This document shows, in pieces, positions 1-11,703 of a DNA stretch of 64,000 bases (position 1 is its first letter; each line of letters begins with the position of its first letter). The DNA lies in assembly GCA_039881145.1 (NCBI GenBank), contig JAYKKI010000064.1:682001-746000 (forward strand). Direction: 5' to 3'. A program made the position numbers and the translations under genes. Origin of the DNA: Druceiella hillmani. Its lineage: Eukaryota > Arthropoda > Insecta > Lepidoptera > Hepialidae. Below the pieces are notes generated by a model that had not been told where the DNA came from, did not search any database, and was given only the letters and a program-made list of their open reading frames with translations.

Positions 1-187
1 GTGAACCAATCAAAGTGAAATATTGTACACAAAGTAATATTGTAATTCTTCAACCATTGACTACACAGATAGAATGGCAAGTACAGCAAAGCACAGTCCG
101 TATTTGTGGAGATCTAAATATTAAATATTTTGGAGGATGAAATAATTTTAAGTCACACTCTATTAATAATTAACAAAGCAATTTAAC

Positions 188-272
188 TGTTCTGTGGTGC
201 ATACCTGATGGTTTATTTGATGCCCATTGTGAACGAATCAGCAAGTGCAGGGGAAACTATTATGCGAAATGC
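188..272 (+). other. Tentative penultimate GR exon fragment
   Basis: One plus-strand frame reads YLMPIVNESASAG then ETIMRNAKQ and stops at a possible GTAATG donor. This resembles the stretch of insect gustatory receptors between the sixth membrane segment and the last exon. It lies upstream of the better-supported GR terminal exon on the same strand. Against it: the donor falls in phase 0 in this frame, whereas the terminal exon needs phase 1, and no clear membrane segment or acceptor precedes it. A chance open stretch is quite possible. Confidence 0.22.
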
Positions 273-1916
273 AAAACAAGTAATGTAGCTTCTCGCTTAA
301 GAACCATCACTTCAATTTACTATTACGTATTCATTAAATAAATAAACCCTTGTGATGCTATTATCCATTTTATAATAAATTTTTCTTCCGTAATCTTTTT
401 TTCTTACCATTGTCAGAATAAAACTTGGCTTGAATAATGTATTCAACTTAAAAGCATTCTTGAATAGGAGGTAACTCCATATGTTAGCTTGAACTTTAGA
501 TTCAATTGCAGTAAGATTATTTGTATTATTAGTTATAAACCTGTACGTTTGAGTGCTAATAATTTTATTTCAAATTCCCTTAGGAATTTCTGTTATTTAG
601 GAAACAGTATTTTAAATTTGAATATATATTTTAGTCATTGTCTCAGTGAGAGTTTAATTAAAAAAAGGTTGTTTAGTGTTTACATGATTTTCAAACAAGC
701 ATACATTCGCACATTTATTTTGATTGTCTAATAGGACCAATATTTCAGGTATAATATTAAGTTGATAATAATCAAACAAATAAAATGATTTCAAGTCTTT
801 CGGTGTATAAAATGAAACTACAATGTAATATGCTGCAAGGAAAGACAACTGCCACATTTTCCTAACCGCTGTTCAATGACATTCAATATCAGTCATGTTT
901 TAACCTTCTTTATTACTACAGTTGCAGTGGAAATTGCTCCACGCTCAGCTCATTTTATTTTTTGTATATTTAACTAACCGACACATGACACCCTTATTAG
1001 AAGAGGTGACTCGCCTCATTCCTTCTCCAAGTTGAATTTCTCGCACACATTGACCTGAATAAACTCTATGGACTTTGATTTCTTATTTAATTAAATATAC
1101 TAAAATTAAAAATATCTTATTTAAAAAGAACATATTTTTCCCATGGCAGAGGAACAAATAAGTTCAAAATTTGTTTATTTACATACAAATTAGTAAATTG
1201 CTTTTGCCATTGCTTAAAGTAAAAATAAACAGCTTCAGGATGATCGCTCTTTATTTTTACTCTAAGCAAATTCATCAAACTGGTTATACTGGTTATTAAA
1301 TTTAAGAGAAGAAAATCTCTTTGCGGTATTAAGAATTTATAAAGGAGAAATTCTGGCAAATATCATTACAAATAACAAATATTATTTCATATCTTTTCAA
1401 ATATTAATCAACAATTGCACATCTGTAATCTGTTTGAGTGGTCAAGATGAAAATGTTTTCCATATATATTTTTCAATTGTCAACTATTGGAAACTGCTGC
1501 ATGCAAAAAACATTGACTTTAAGAGGCCGATGCTTCATTTCAAAAGTGACCAATATCACTATGTATCACTTGAGTATATTGGTTGTAGTTTAGCAACTTT
1601 TGGATGTTAAATGGCCAAGTTGAAGAGAAATAGTTGAAACAGATTGAACTGATTTGCAATGTTATGTATATAGCTCTCCCATTCAAATTAAAAGAGTTGG
1701 CTATTTAACAATGAAGGTTTTGCATACATTGGTCAAATGAAAGCTCAAATTTCTTATGCTTATGTATGAGTATATTTACATATACACCCAACTTGTAAAT
1801 TTATATATTTGGTACGGATAATTTTAAATTGTACATAAGTCAACTGTATTTTTAATTCCACACAAATATCTAAATTAAATGTCCTTTGTATAATTAACAT
1901 ATTAATGTTATTTAAG
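273..1916. other. AT-rich non-coding sequence, putative GR intron
   Basis: No supported gene, RNA or mobile element was found here. If the flanking plus-strand GR exon assignments are right, this is intron. An 80-residue minus-strand open frame at 1117-1359 has hydrophobic stretches faintly like a GR loop region, but no splice sites or diagnostic motif, so it is not called. Confidence 0.4.
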
Positions 1917-2098
1917 GCCCTTTACTTGTTATTGAATTGGCAATGGTTGAAGAAACCATACGTCGGAGTAATGGTGGAACTTTTCCAGTGTTCCGACTTT
2001 TTGACCTAAGAATATTGTTGCTGCCCAGTTTTTTTAATCTTGTTGTTTCATATATTATTGTAATTGTCCAGTTAATGGGCTTGCATTCCAGTGAATAA
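1917..2098 (+). CDS. Gustatory receptor, terminal exon (partial gene)
   Basis: This is the last coding exon of an insect gustatory receptor, a 7-transmembrane ligand-gated channel of chemosensory neurons. It starts after a TTTAAG acceptor, leaves a 2-nt phase remainder, and reads 59 residues to TAA. The residues FPVFRLFDLRILLLP are followed by the final membrane helix SYIIVIVQLM, matching the family's C-terminal TYhhhhQF signature with Thr replaced by Ser and Phe by Leu. Its length (182 nt) and phase are identical to the terminal exon of the minus-strand GR pseudogene ending at 5110, and the F of the FT/FP position falls at residue 22 in both. No stop or frameshift interrupts it. Upstream exons are not secured, so gene integrity is unknown. 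No other reading of the exon competes. Confidence 0.75.
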
Positions 2099-5000
2099 CT
2101 TGAACTTATGGTAATTGTTAATGGCATTATAAATTAATTTCACTTAATTGCTTTAACGTTGCAACTTCACTTGATTACATATTTAATTTTTTTATAATGT
2201 AAATAATATTTCGTAAAAACTAAGTTTTAACTCTTCATTAAATTATAATTATAATAATTAATAACAATTTCTCTTCATTTTTAATCTACTCAATGATATT
2301 AACAATAATTTAATTGTTAAATTTTTAGACTACATGTTATCTTGTTTATAAATTTAGACTATATATTGCTGAATGATATTTAAAACTATATTAATACAAT
2401 ATTACATTCTTTAGTTGTTATGTAACTTCAATCTCTATTTAATTTTGAAGGTGAAGTGTAGGTGTTGTGTTCCATTATTTTTATAATAGTTTATTTCCTA
2501 AACATTTCATTCTCCATAATTTTAGCAATAGTTGTTTTATAGATATAGTCGTAGTAGTAGGTGATAATAATAAAAAAAGCAATCGTTTTTTCTCAGAGTT
2601 TCGTTAAGATAATATTATCATGTGTACACATGTAATAGCAAATGTTAATATACAAATTTTGGCTTTAACACAACAACAGTAATAAATAGTGGCAAGAAAT
2701 ATTAGTGAAGTGGTAGGATTCCTGACAGGGTATCAATAAATTAAAAGCATATTAACTTATATTTTGTTACTTCAATGATTTATTATACAACTTATAACTA
2801 AAATGTATGAATTGACCATAATAACTATAATAAGTAGTCATACTTCTTAAAAATCAAGAAGTCTACACAAAACTATTATTTAATATGCACATCAAAATAT
2901 AAATTTATATAGCAATTACAGTATGTGTTATAGCAAAGATGTCACTTCATTTTGCCACACTTAAACAGTGACTCGTTTAGAGAATGCTGCTCTCTGTATA
3001 AGAATACAACAATAACTGAACATTTCTAAGATCATGATTACTCACAACCACCATCCATCAAACTCCCAAGAACGTCGACAAAACACTTAAGAAACTTATT
3101 TTGCATTATAGAGAAAATTATATACTGTATAAAATGTGGATTGACCGGCCATCGATAATTGGATTGCTTGTGTCTTTGTGATGGTCAGCAATTGTTTTAA
3201 TTTTAAGAAAACATTTTTTGTGACAGTATGTACAAATTTACATTAAGTGGTTGTGCACTTTACGCTTCAATATTGTAGCTAAAATTATTGAATTCAATGT
3301 CGTGTTTATAGTATACAATATAGATACAACCAGAATAATTAAGTGACTTACTAATATTATTTATAAATATTAAAAGCTTATTAATTAGGGAATAATGATC
3401 GATTTAAACTTGTTTAATAAACTTATTTATTCAATTCACTCTCTTAAGTAAACTTTGTACATTCATACATTAATTAATTATAATATTAATTATTATTTAG
3501 GATTGTAATGACTTTTAACCACTGGCTCCAACCTGAACAGAGAACGCACTTTTTAAATTTTTTTCAGGGAATTTACAAGTGTATGTTTCAAATTTTACTT
3601 ACATTTATATTTGTTTACACAAATAGATTTCGTACTTGAAATCTTAGTGAGATTGATGGGCAAATGAGATGGAAATTAAACAAATGTCGTTGTGAAATCT
3701 GATATCGACAAGATCAATATGAAAATGCCAGCCAACTAAAAATTGTTTATGCAAATAATTTATTTATACAATAATTTTTGTACCATAAATATTGTTATAT
3801 TATATTAATTGTCTTGTTATTGAATATTCATGGGCTTCGCGATTATATCTAATTTTTCATTGAGAAATAGATTTTTGGTACCGACAACAAATGTTAATAT
3901 AGTATTTGAGCATTTCTATACTGACCACAATACTGTAACTTATTTAAAGGAGTTCAAAAGATGTTTTATATGGTGTTAAAAAACACCGGTAATCAAAAAT
4001 TCACAAGCGAAAGTAATTCTCAAAATACTCGCAGTTAAATAGTTTTTAAATACCTACGTTCAGTCTGAGAAGACTTGACTGATTTTTAACAATTATTTTT
4101 TTTTATTTGCACATAGTTGCGACAAAGTTGCATGTTTTTATATATGTTTTAGTTTTTGTTGATCATATTTATTACACATGAAAATCATGTTGTTCTGTGA
4201 CTCCTTAAGAAAAACATAATATCAAAAATTAAATATAATATTCGTACTGTCACAATTTTTCTGACAATAAAAATATTAACCAGAAAATCTTTAGAAAATT
4301 AAGGAAACTTATATTTTCTATATTTCAGAAAAAATAAAAGAATTTTATATCACAGACTTTATAAACTAGGATTAAATAGGAGCCGATTTTCTCTTGACAT
4401 TTTTCAGAGAAACCGGGACCCTCATTGATTAAGACCAATTAAATGATTTACTCTTATCATCTCCAGTTTTTGTCAACGCAAAAACTCTTTGCGTCATCTG
4501 GCTTTTCTTTTAATAAGCTGTTGTAAATATAAAGTATGATATACCAATTCCAATCTAGCTGCTGTTAACCAATAAAGTTGAGGTATAAACGTATAGTGGC
4601 ATGGGTTGTTATAAGCCGGTTTGTATTCACTGGCAAAAGAGTCAAGTGCCATACAATTTTGATAGACAAAATCATTAGAGTTATGACACCACACATTATA
4701 AATCTATCATCAGATACTTTCTGTCCATGTTACAGGTTGCTCAGTACCAACTTATATTATTCCATGTTACATCATTCATGATTTTTTTTATTAAAACCAA
4801 TCATCAAATGATACTAGACATTTATTCGATAGTAGAATTGAAAAACATTAATTTGGTCTTTTGCTTAAGTAATATGCTGAAATCAAAGTGATAAAAATTA
4901 GATGTTAGGAAAGTGGGTTTTGATATTTTGGTAATGTATATCACTTTACACAACTTAGTGAAAATAAATGATTATGGTTTTTATATTTTACAGCTAAAAA

Positions 5001-5109
5001 GCGATAAATAGATGGATGCTGTTGCAAATGAGGAACTATTTCGTATAATAATTATACAAGCCCTAGAAAGTGTAAAATTTGATAAAAAAGCCGAATTATC
5101 ATATCCAAG
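2099..5109. other. Intergenic AT-rich sequence
   Basis: About 3 kb between the convergent ends of the plus-strand GR exon and the minus-strand GR pseudogene. Only short, compositionally random open frames are seen (for example overlapping 66-67-residue frames at 4494-4781). No repeat array, RNA gene or transposon end is recognised. Confidence 0.5.
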
Positions 5110-5291
5110 TTAAAACAAGTCACCAACATTCATGAATTGAATTAAAACAACAGAGTAACTCATTAGCAATCCTAAAGAGTGGAGCAGCATTGCAGCTCGC
5201 AGTTTAAAGGAGTGGTAAATTGTAAACTGACCCAGTTCAGATGCTTCTACCATATTTGCCATAAGCTGCATGTCACGTCTGACATTAGATG
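5110..5291 (-). pseudogene. GR pseudogene exon 4 (terminal, membrane segment 7)
   Basis: A CTTTCAG acceptor is followed by a 2-nt remainder and 59 open codons to TAA. The residues LGQFTIYHSFKLR lead into LLHSLGLLMSYSVVLIQFM, the diagnostic GR C-terminus. The exon itself is undamaged. The 2-nt start matches the 1-nt end of exon 3. Confidence 0.85.
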
Positions 5292-8200
5292 CTGAAAGAA
5301 GAAAATAGGATTAGCTTATAATACGAAATTTTCAATATAACATAATGCTATCTGCACAATATGAAAATAACTTATTTCATGATTTTATAACGGATATAAA
5401 TATTAATGCAACCTGTTTACATTTATTATGTTATTATTATTGTAAGCACATACATATCAAAGATACCAAAAGATGAGTTGGACAAAGTTGGTTTTTTGGT
5501 CATAAAAGCAAGAAAAACAAATTTTTGCTTTACATATATCTACTTCCCTTTCTAGTGTATAGAAAATTTCTGCTTAAATGAAATAAAATTTTTACATTAT
5601 CATCTTATAATATATTATCATCTTATAATTTAATTACCTCCTGAGGTGCTTGGATATATTTTTATAATTTTTCATACTTTTTCAAGCACCATTGCTTTGA
5701 ATAGAAATGTTTTATGCACCACTTTAAAATTAGTACTTGTTATTACAAGTTTCATATAAATAAAATCAATTTCATTCCTATTTGTGTTTGTGACTCCTGA
5801 CAGTTATTTAATTGTCAAGAGTCACAAACTTGAGGGTAATGCATTGGAAAGTAAGCATGTTGTGAGATGTACGAGTATCCACAGTATGGCATATGATTGA
5901 TTCCAGGTTACAAAGCGTTACACAATTAATTTATTGTATGTAAAATAAGTAAAAATGACAACAACATAAAGTTCATTCGTCAGTATTGTGTATATAGTAA
6001 TAGAATAATTCGACGCATACTTCAATATTCCACAAAGAGGTGCCTCCATCTAATAAATATCAAAAATCTTGTTTCTATCTTTTACAACTGACCCCATGTA
6101 ATATTAATGAAACTGTAGAGCAAATTAAGGAGAAGAAAAACCTACGAGTAGAACTCAAGGGTTCTGTACACATTTAGGCACGTGTGAACTTTAAGGGTGT
6201 GTGATATTTCCATTAAACTATATATAAATATTAATATAATTTTTCACCAAGCAAATGCCTATATTGCACAGCGTGCCTTCACAGATCTAAAGATATGATA
6301 CGTTTATTAATAACTTTGAAACTTGAGATTTTGAATTGTCTTTATAATTTTCAGCAGTTTCTGAGACAAAATTGAATAAGTGTTTGCTATAATTTTCATC
6401 AATATCTCTCGAATTGTTTTACATAAAATTCAAAAAATCATTTTGTAATGCTTATCGGTTGCAGTTTAAACTGGAATCTAACATGATACACGAAGTAAAA
6501 AATATGATTACTTGGCCCATCTAAAATTACCATATGAATATTTCTTAGTGTCAACTATTGAAATACACAAGATTAATATGCAGTACGCTAATTTAAAAGT
6601 TTCTAAGTGAAATGGTTTTTTTAAAAAAAACAGCTGTGTGAAATGGACAGATGGACGAACATAAGGTAGATCTTGTAAAAGTTACTTTTTTTGTTTCAAG
6701 TTACGAAGTTATGAAATAAATTTTCCACATGGATAATAAGACGACGTGTTCACCATGAGATGTCTATAGTGTGTTTTTTTTTAAGGAAAATATTATTTTA
6801 ACAACACTGTAAATAATAATTGTTAACAATCATAATTTTCTTGCAGCTTTGGAATTAGATTTTAATTTGGTTTTGTTTATATTAGTGTTAAAATATTGGT
6901 TGTTGTCAAAATAGTGGTTATTGTATTGACCAGATAAGACATACATAACACTATAAGATTCTAAAGAATAGAACTGACAATGTTATTAAAAACGAAGCTA
7001 AAAATGTAATCTAGTATCGAGTATACTGTGTCACATACATTATTATAAAATATATTTAAAGTAAAATATGACTACAGTACATATTTGATTCTATTTCTAA
7101 TATTGTTCATTTTTTCCCCACATCAGGGTATATAATGTTTTGTCAGAGGTTTACCCCGAATTAAGTAAACAGACCAGAATCGTAATAAATTAGTTTTAGT
7201 AAAAGTTACTATTTACTTATTAGTCAGTTTTACCAAATACTCTCTTCGTGGCAATTAGACAATTTAGCTCTGTCAGGTATTAAACTGCAATCTCTCTTGT
7301 CTAGGACATCCAATATTTATATATTTATATTATTCACTTAAACTGTGTTGTGATAGGTTCGTTAATTTTGCATTTGTTTAGGTAAGTACTAAATTATGTT
7401 AGCATAACAATCCTTTAAGACATTGTTGTCTATATTTCTAAAGATGTGAAAAGTTTGTTAAGTTTAATGTTTGTAAGTTTGCATATAAAAAGATGGTCAG
7501 CAGTTCATTTACCAATGAAAACTGCTTCTGTGACTACCTATGCATTGACAGACTCAACAGATCAAATATTTTTTACTTTCGCAAAATTATAATTGTATCA
7601 TGTAAAATATTGACTATTACCTTATAAACGAAGAGGATTATACAACACACATAATTGACTAAAATGTTATATTGGATTAAAGGCATTAAGTAATTAGTTC
7701 AATAGCTAGTGGTGTTGTTCTTGAACGTTAGCCCCTGTCCTCAGTTGCCAAAGCTGATTAAGTGAGAATACCATTTATCGATTTAACCTCACACATATAT
7801 TACAATGTAATTTTGTATATGTGTTTTTAAAAGTAAACAAAAATAATCAAATCTTGATGCTTTTTACATTGCACATCAAATTTTCTGTAGTAATCCTTAT
7901 TAATGGTAGGATTATTTTTGTAATATAATGAAATTTTACGAAAATTTGAACAAAATAGTTAAATAATTCATGTGGTTTTGCCCCTAGCGTGCGATCACTG
8001 TAGAATATTTCATACAAAATGTGCACAATTGCTTTACCTCAACTGTTCAATAGTGCCAATTCCATGCCATTCCCTTTTGATGTTAAGCTTGCCCAACTAA
8101 TTGATCAGCATCTCACATGACATCCTCAGGTAACTGACTTTAGTAATATGATTTCCTTTTGTATTCACCTTTAACTTTTACTTCTGCTCTTTCATATAAT

Positions 8201-8929
8201 GGAGATGTGTTATCTAAATTTATCCGAGCAACTTGTAAATAAATGGGTATAACTTTAAGATCTGTGTATTCAATTCATCCTCACACAAAAACAGCAATCA
8301 ATTCATCATATTGCCAAGCATCTATCATAAATAAAATGGCAAGAAACATAGGACAGATGCAATTATTATTTTCTGTCACTCTTATCCTTAATAAAACTCT
8401 CGATCCTTCATCACTTTCATCCAAATTTCAACATCTTTCAGCTCTTCGTTTTGAACTCTTTTATAGACAAGAAGACCCTGCTAATCCCTTAGCACAAAGC
8501 AGCATTTTATAGAGGATAATTTATTGTCTACCCCACAAAATTATGGAATCAACTAAATACAAAGGTACGAAAGTGCCTTTCTTCAAAGGTCGTCTAGGAT
8601 TACATTTACTTTAATAATCGATGAGTCTGATTTTACTGCACTACAGATTCGCACATGTCGCAATGTGGATGCATCAAAGGATTGCTTTTGTAGCATTAAG
8701 TCAGCCATCTCTGCACTTAGTTCTTTAATTTACAGTAAGGGTTTGTGTGCAAACAAAATTATTAAATAAGTAAAATAATTTTCCCTTTATGCACCTTGTC
8801 ACTGTTAAAAAATATGTCAACTAACTCACTGAATAAAGTGACATTAGAAACAGCTTCAAATTCATTAGTACCAACCTGGCAATAATATGAAAAGAATATA
8901 AAAATATTTTAGTAAAATGGTTCGCTTAC
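5292..8929. other. Large last intron of the GR pseudogene
   Basis: AT-rich sequence without a supported gene. A plus-strand 89-residue open frame at 8243-8512, followed by a short stretch resembling the PxxLWN tail of non-LTR retrotransposon proteins (about 8535-8610), may be a very degraded element, but no reverse transcriptase motif is visible. Confidence 0.5.
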
Positions 8930-9080
8930 GTAATTCTTCACGGACTTGCACTGATGTCAAAAGAAGTTTTGATGACTCCATCTACAAGTACATCTCGCAT
9001 ACAAGACAAATGGCCACCAACAATATAACATAAGAAAATGGTGATAACATATAGGTGATGCAGAGTGATGGATTCAATTT
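8930..9080 (-). pseudogene. GR pseudogene exon 3 (membrane segment 6)
   Basis: The exon starts after a TTTCAG acceptor and ends at a GTAAGC donor: exactly 50 codons plus one base. It encodes FSYVILLVAICLVCEMYL, then TAG, then MESSKLLLTSVQVREEL. The cysteine-bearing helix and the following ESS segment match the usual GR region before the last exon. The TAG is in the conserved frame and would truncate the receptor before helix 7. Confidence 0.8.
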
Positions 9081-9835
9081 CTGAAATATACTTTTTGTGA
9101 ATAAATGTATGACAAAAATAAAACAATGAGATTCCGTGAGAGAGAGGTTAAATGAAAAAACACCTTCATATATATATCCTTCTACATAGATCTTCAGTGG
9201 AAAAGTTTGTGTTTGGATGGGAACATTTCAAATCTATCATCTTTGCAACTTACGTACAAACATTTGCTCTGTGCTGCCTTCTCTATCTTCATGTTTAATT
9301 ACCTAATTCCAAGCAAATATGTTCTAGTTAGAATAATAGTTCATAATGGTAATGGTAAGGTCATATTGGGATTCAGGAAATAAAACCATTTAATAAAATT
9401 TAAAAAAAAAAGAAAAATGAAATGCAACGTTTCAAAGATAGGAGCACGAAGTACTATGAACCACAAAATAAGTGACGTATTATATGTTTATCAGCCTAAT
9501 CACCAAGAGGGTGTTAAATAATATTTTATTTCATAGAATAACATGAAAATAACCATTCCAACTAAACACAAATTCATTAACTGCTAGCTTCAGGCATCTT
9601 CATGACATTATCATGCTTATCGGTCATGGATTTCTCCCATCTGTAAAGTCTAAATGTATTTAAATTACGACTCAAGAAATCAACAAAGTTATTGCCGTAT
9701 TCTGCATCGATTATGCGATAAGATTTCCCTGTAAGTTATGTTATCATTTTCTGTTTGCAAATTTATAGATTATTAAATATGTTTAGCTTAAAGCTATGAG
9801 TTAATTTAGTTAATGTATTTGTTAACAAAACTTAC
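9081..9835. other. Intron 2 of the GR pseudogene
   Basis: About 755 bases between consensus splice sites. Nothing else is recognisable, apart from a short A-rich run near 9400. Confidence 0.6.
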
Positions 9836-9913
9836 ATTATATTTTATATCTTCAAGAAAAGCATAAATGTTAATTAGTGTGCCAGAAAACATTACAGCGA
9901 GTGATGTAAGGAG
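9836..9913 (-). pseudogene. GR pseudogene exon 2 (membrane segment 5)
   Basis: A 78-nt exon lies between a TTTTTTAG acceptor and a GTAAGT donor, both consensus. It reads 26 codons without a stop, starting LLTSLAVMFSGTLINIYAFL, a typical GR helix following the FEFQ end of exon 1. It is phase 0 at both ends and so fits exon 3 exactly. Confidence 0.8.
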
Positions 9914-10029
9914 CTAAAAAATTAAATTTAAAGTTATTTCACAATAAAATTTGTGTTGACATATTTGTAAGTACTACAAACTTTGATAAAATGTGATTCG
10001 CTACAATTGTTTAAATAGTCAGTACAAAT

Positions 10030-10822
10030 CTGAAATTCAAACACCTTCTTTAAATGATCACAAAGGTCCAACAAATGAAAATAGAATTCGGATAAATGAT
10101 GAATGGAATTTATGTTCAGTGGCAATACAAATGTTAAATGATTATTTGAATAGTTGGGGGCTCCCAAATATATCATCCACAGATGCAACTGCGTTTTGTT
10201 TATTTTTTAATTTTAAGAAAATATTTAAGACTTCCACATGTTTTGTTATACCAAATAATATCACACAAAACAATATTATTTCTGAATCAAAAGTTACGGT
10301 GGTTACAACGGTATACAGAGCAGCGGAGAAAATGTTTTGACCATGTTTAATTGCTCTGTATACATGGAAAGCGATATAAAGAATATGATAGGGTATGAGA
10401 AGACCAATAACTATGAGGTTTCTACATTTATCATCTCTCAAGAAAATCCTTCTGTGCTCTAATTTGAAAAGATAATCAATTTCCTGAATTTTCATAACCA
10501 ATATTTTAAATACATTTCTGTCGCAAGTTATATCAATCAACAATAAGTACAGAACATGAATCATTAGAAGTGTCCCAAATGCTATAAAGAGGTGGTAACT
10601 GCTTAAGAACAGAATGCTACTAGCAACATGCATCACAATCAATGCTCCTATCATTAACAAACTGTATAACTTTCCACGCCACAATTTAAATCTAGTGGGA
10701 ATTTGATTAACAGTTTTTCGGCAAACACCACATATTCACTGGTACATTAAAATTGACCAAAGCGTATCTTCAATTGAATCGTTGGCCATGTTGATTTTTT
10801 TGAAATACTTTTGTCTTCTCAT
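10030..10822 (-). pseudogene. GR pseudogene exon 1 (membrane segments 1-4)
   Basis: The chosen ATG opens a typical GR N-terminus (DTLWSILMYQ, stop, ICGVCRKTV). Hydrophobic helices lie near codons 54-74, 77-97, 136-156 and 168-192. The intracellular loop holds DDIFGSPQ, then continues after a +1 frame change as LCDHLKKVFEFQ, matching the family's loop before the fifth helix. The exon should end after VFEFQ, where the expected GT donor reads AT. Alternative donors nearby break the phase or remove conserved residues. Confidence 0.8.
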
Positions 10823-11703
10823 TCTACTTAGTGTTTAAGAATCAAATGACACTTAGTTTATTGGATAAACATCCATTATTTTATCTTCTTGTAAGATCTA
10901 TTGTGTGCTTAACAGAGGCAACAGAACATAATATTGATTTTTTGATGTGAGGACAGTACTGTGTCTACAACCTTCCCATTAATAAAGCTAATAATTCTTG
11001 CTTTATTAAGGCACACACCATATTACCAGTACAAAATATTATTTAAAAATCCAGGTGTCCACAATTATTGCATAATTGGAACTTCAATTTGTGGTTCTGT
11101 ACTTTGAATTTCATGTAACGCAAAGAATCATTTCTTTTTCTACATATTTTAATAAGAGTGATTACAAGAGACTGAATCTGGACATATTTTTCTGGAAAAT
11201 TTTGACTTGGAAAAAAATTAACCACCACACTGCAGCGATATGTATAAATATTACATGGCAGGTTTAATTGTAACAAAATATAATTTCATCTCAAAGTCCT
11301 GAGATTATCTTGATCCTATCTTGATCCATTTGGTAACTCCATTAGGTGGCCAACGTTGCGGAACTTATCAGGTCCGAGATTTTTTTTTATAATAACAAAA
11401 ATAGCCAGCTAAGTATTTATACAGTATGCTTCACCTACAATGTAAGTACGGGATATTGCTGTAGTCCAATTCCATTTAATATTAGCATAATTATCTAGCA
11501 AACTATTCAGTTTTCAATATTATTAATCTTTAGCTCATTAAACATATTTTGGTGTAACTATGTCGCTAAATATTCGACAGACAGACTAACAAATAAAACT
11601 AAAAATATTTTTTAATATATAATATTTCGAGAAAAAAAAAACAAAATAGCACATGAGAATTATTACTACAAATTGAGTTTTAACAAATAACGAAGTATTT
11701 TTA
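10823..11703. other. Spacer between GR pseudogene and piggyBac
   Basis: AT-rich sequence upstream of the GR start and downstream of the piggyBac stop. The left terminal inverted repeat of the piggyBac should lie here, but no copy of the right-end motif (TTAACCCTATATCAC) was found, so this end is lost or too diverged. Overlapping short open frames at 11043-11276 show no recognised domain. Confidence 0.5.

Larger units (their letters stand above)
5110..10822 (-). pseudogene. Gustatory receptor pseudogene, four exons
   Basis: A near-complete insect GR gene (7tm_7 family) of about 400 codons reads right to left. Exon 1 (10030-10822) carries membrane segments 1-4. Exon 2 (9836-9913) carries segment 5, exon 3 (8930-9080) segment 6, and exon 4 (5110-5291) segment 7 with the C-terminal signature SYSVVLIQF. 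Exon phases agree throughout: 0 between exons 2 and 3, and 1 between exons 3 and 4. Visible lesions are TGA at codon 29 (10736-10738), a frameshift between about 10144 and 10160, AT instead of GT at the exon 1 donor (10028-10029), and TAG in exon 3 (8982-8984). Any one would disable it, so it is called a pseudogene. The 3.6-kb last intron is long compared with the other two. Several lesions in one well-preserved gene suggest fairly recent decay. Assembly error is unlikely to explain all four. Confidence 0.85.

Noticed and set aside
1117..1359. 80-codon minus-strand frame as another GR fragment
   Set aside because: Hydrophobic but without splice sites, signature residues or clear similarity to the local GR loops.
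8243..8620. Possible 3' end of a non-LTR retrotransposon
   Set aside because: Only a weak PTKLWNQLN-like tail; no reverse transcriptase or endonuclease motif.
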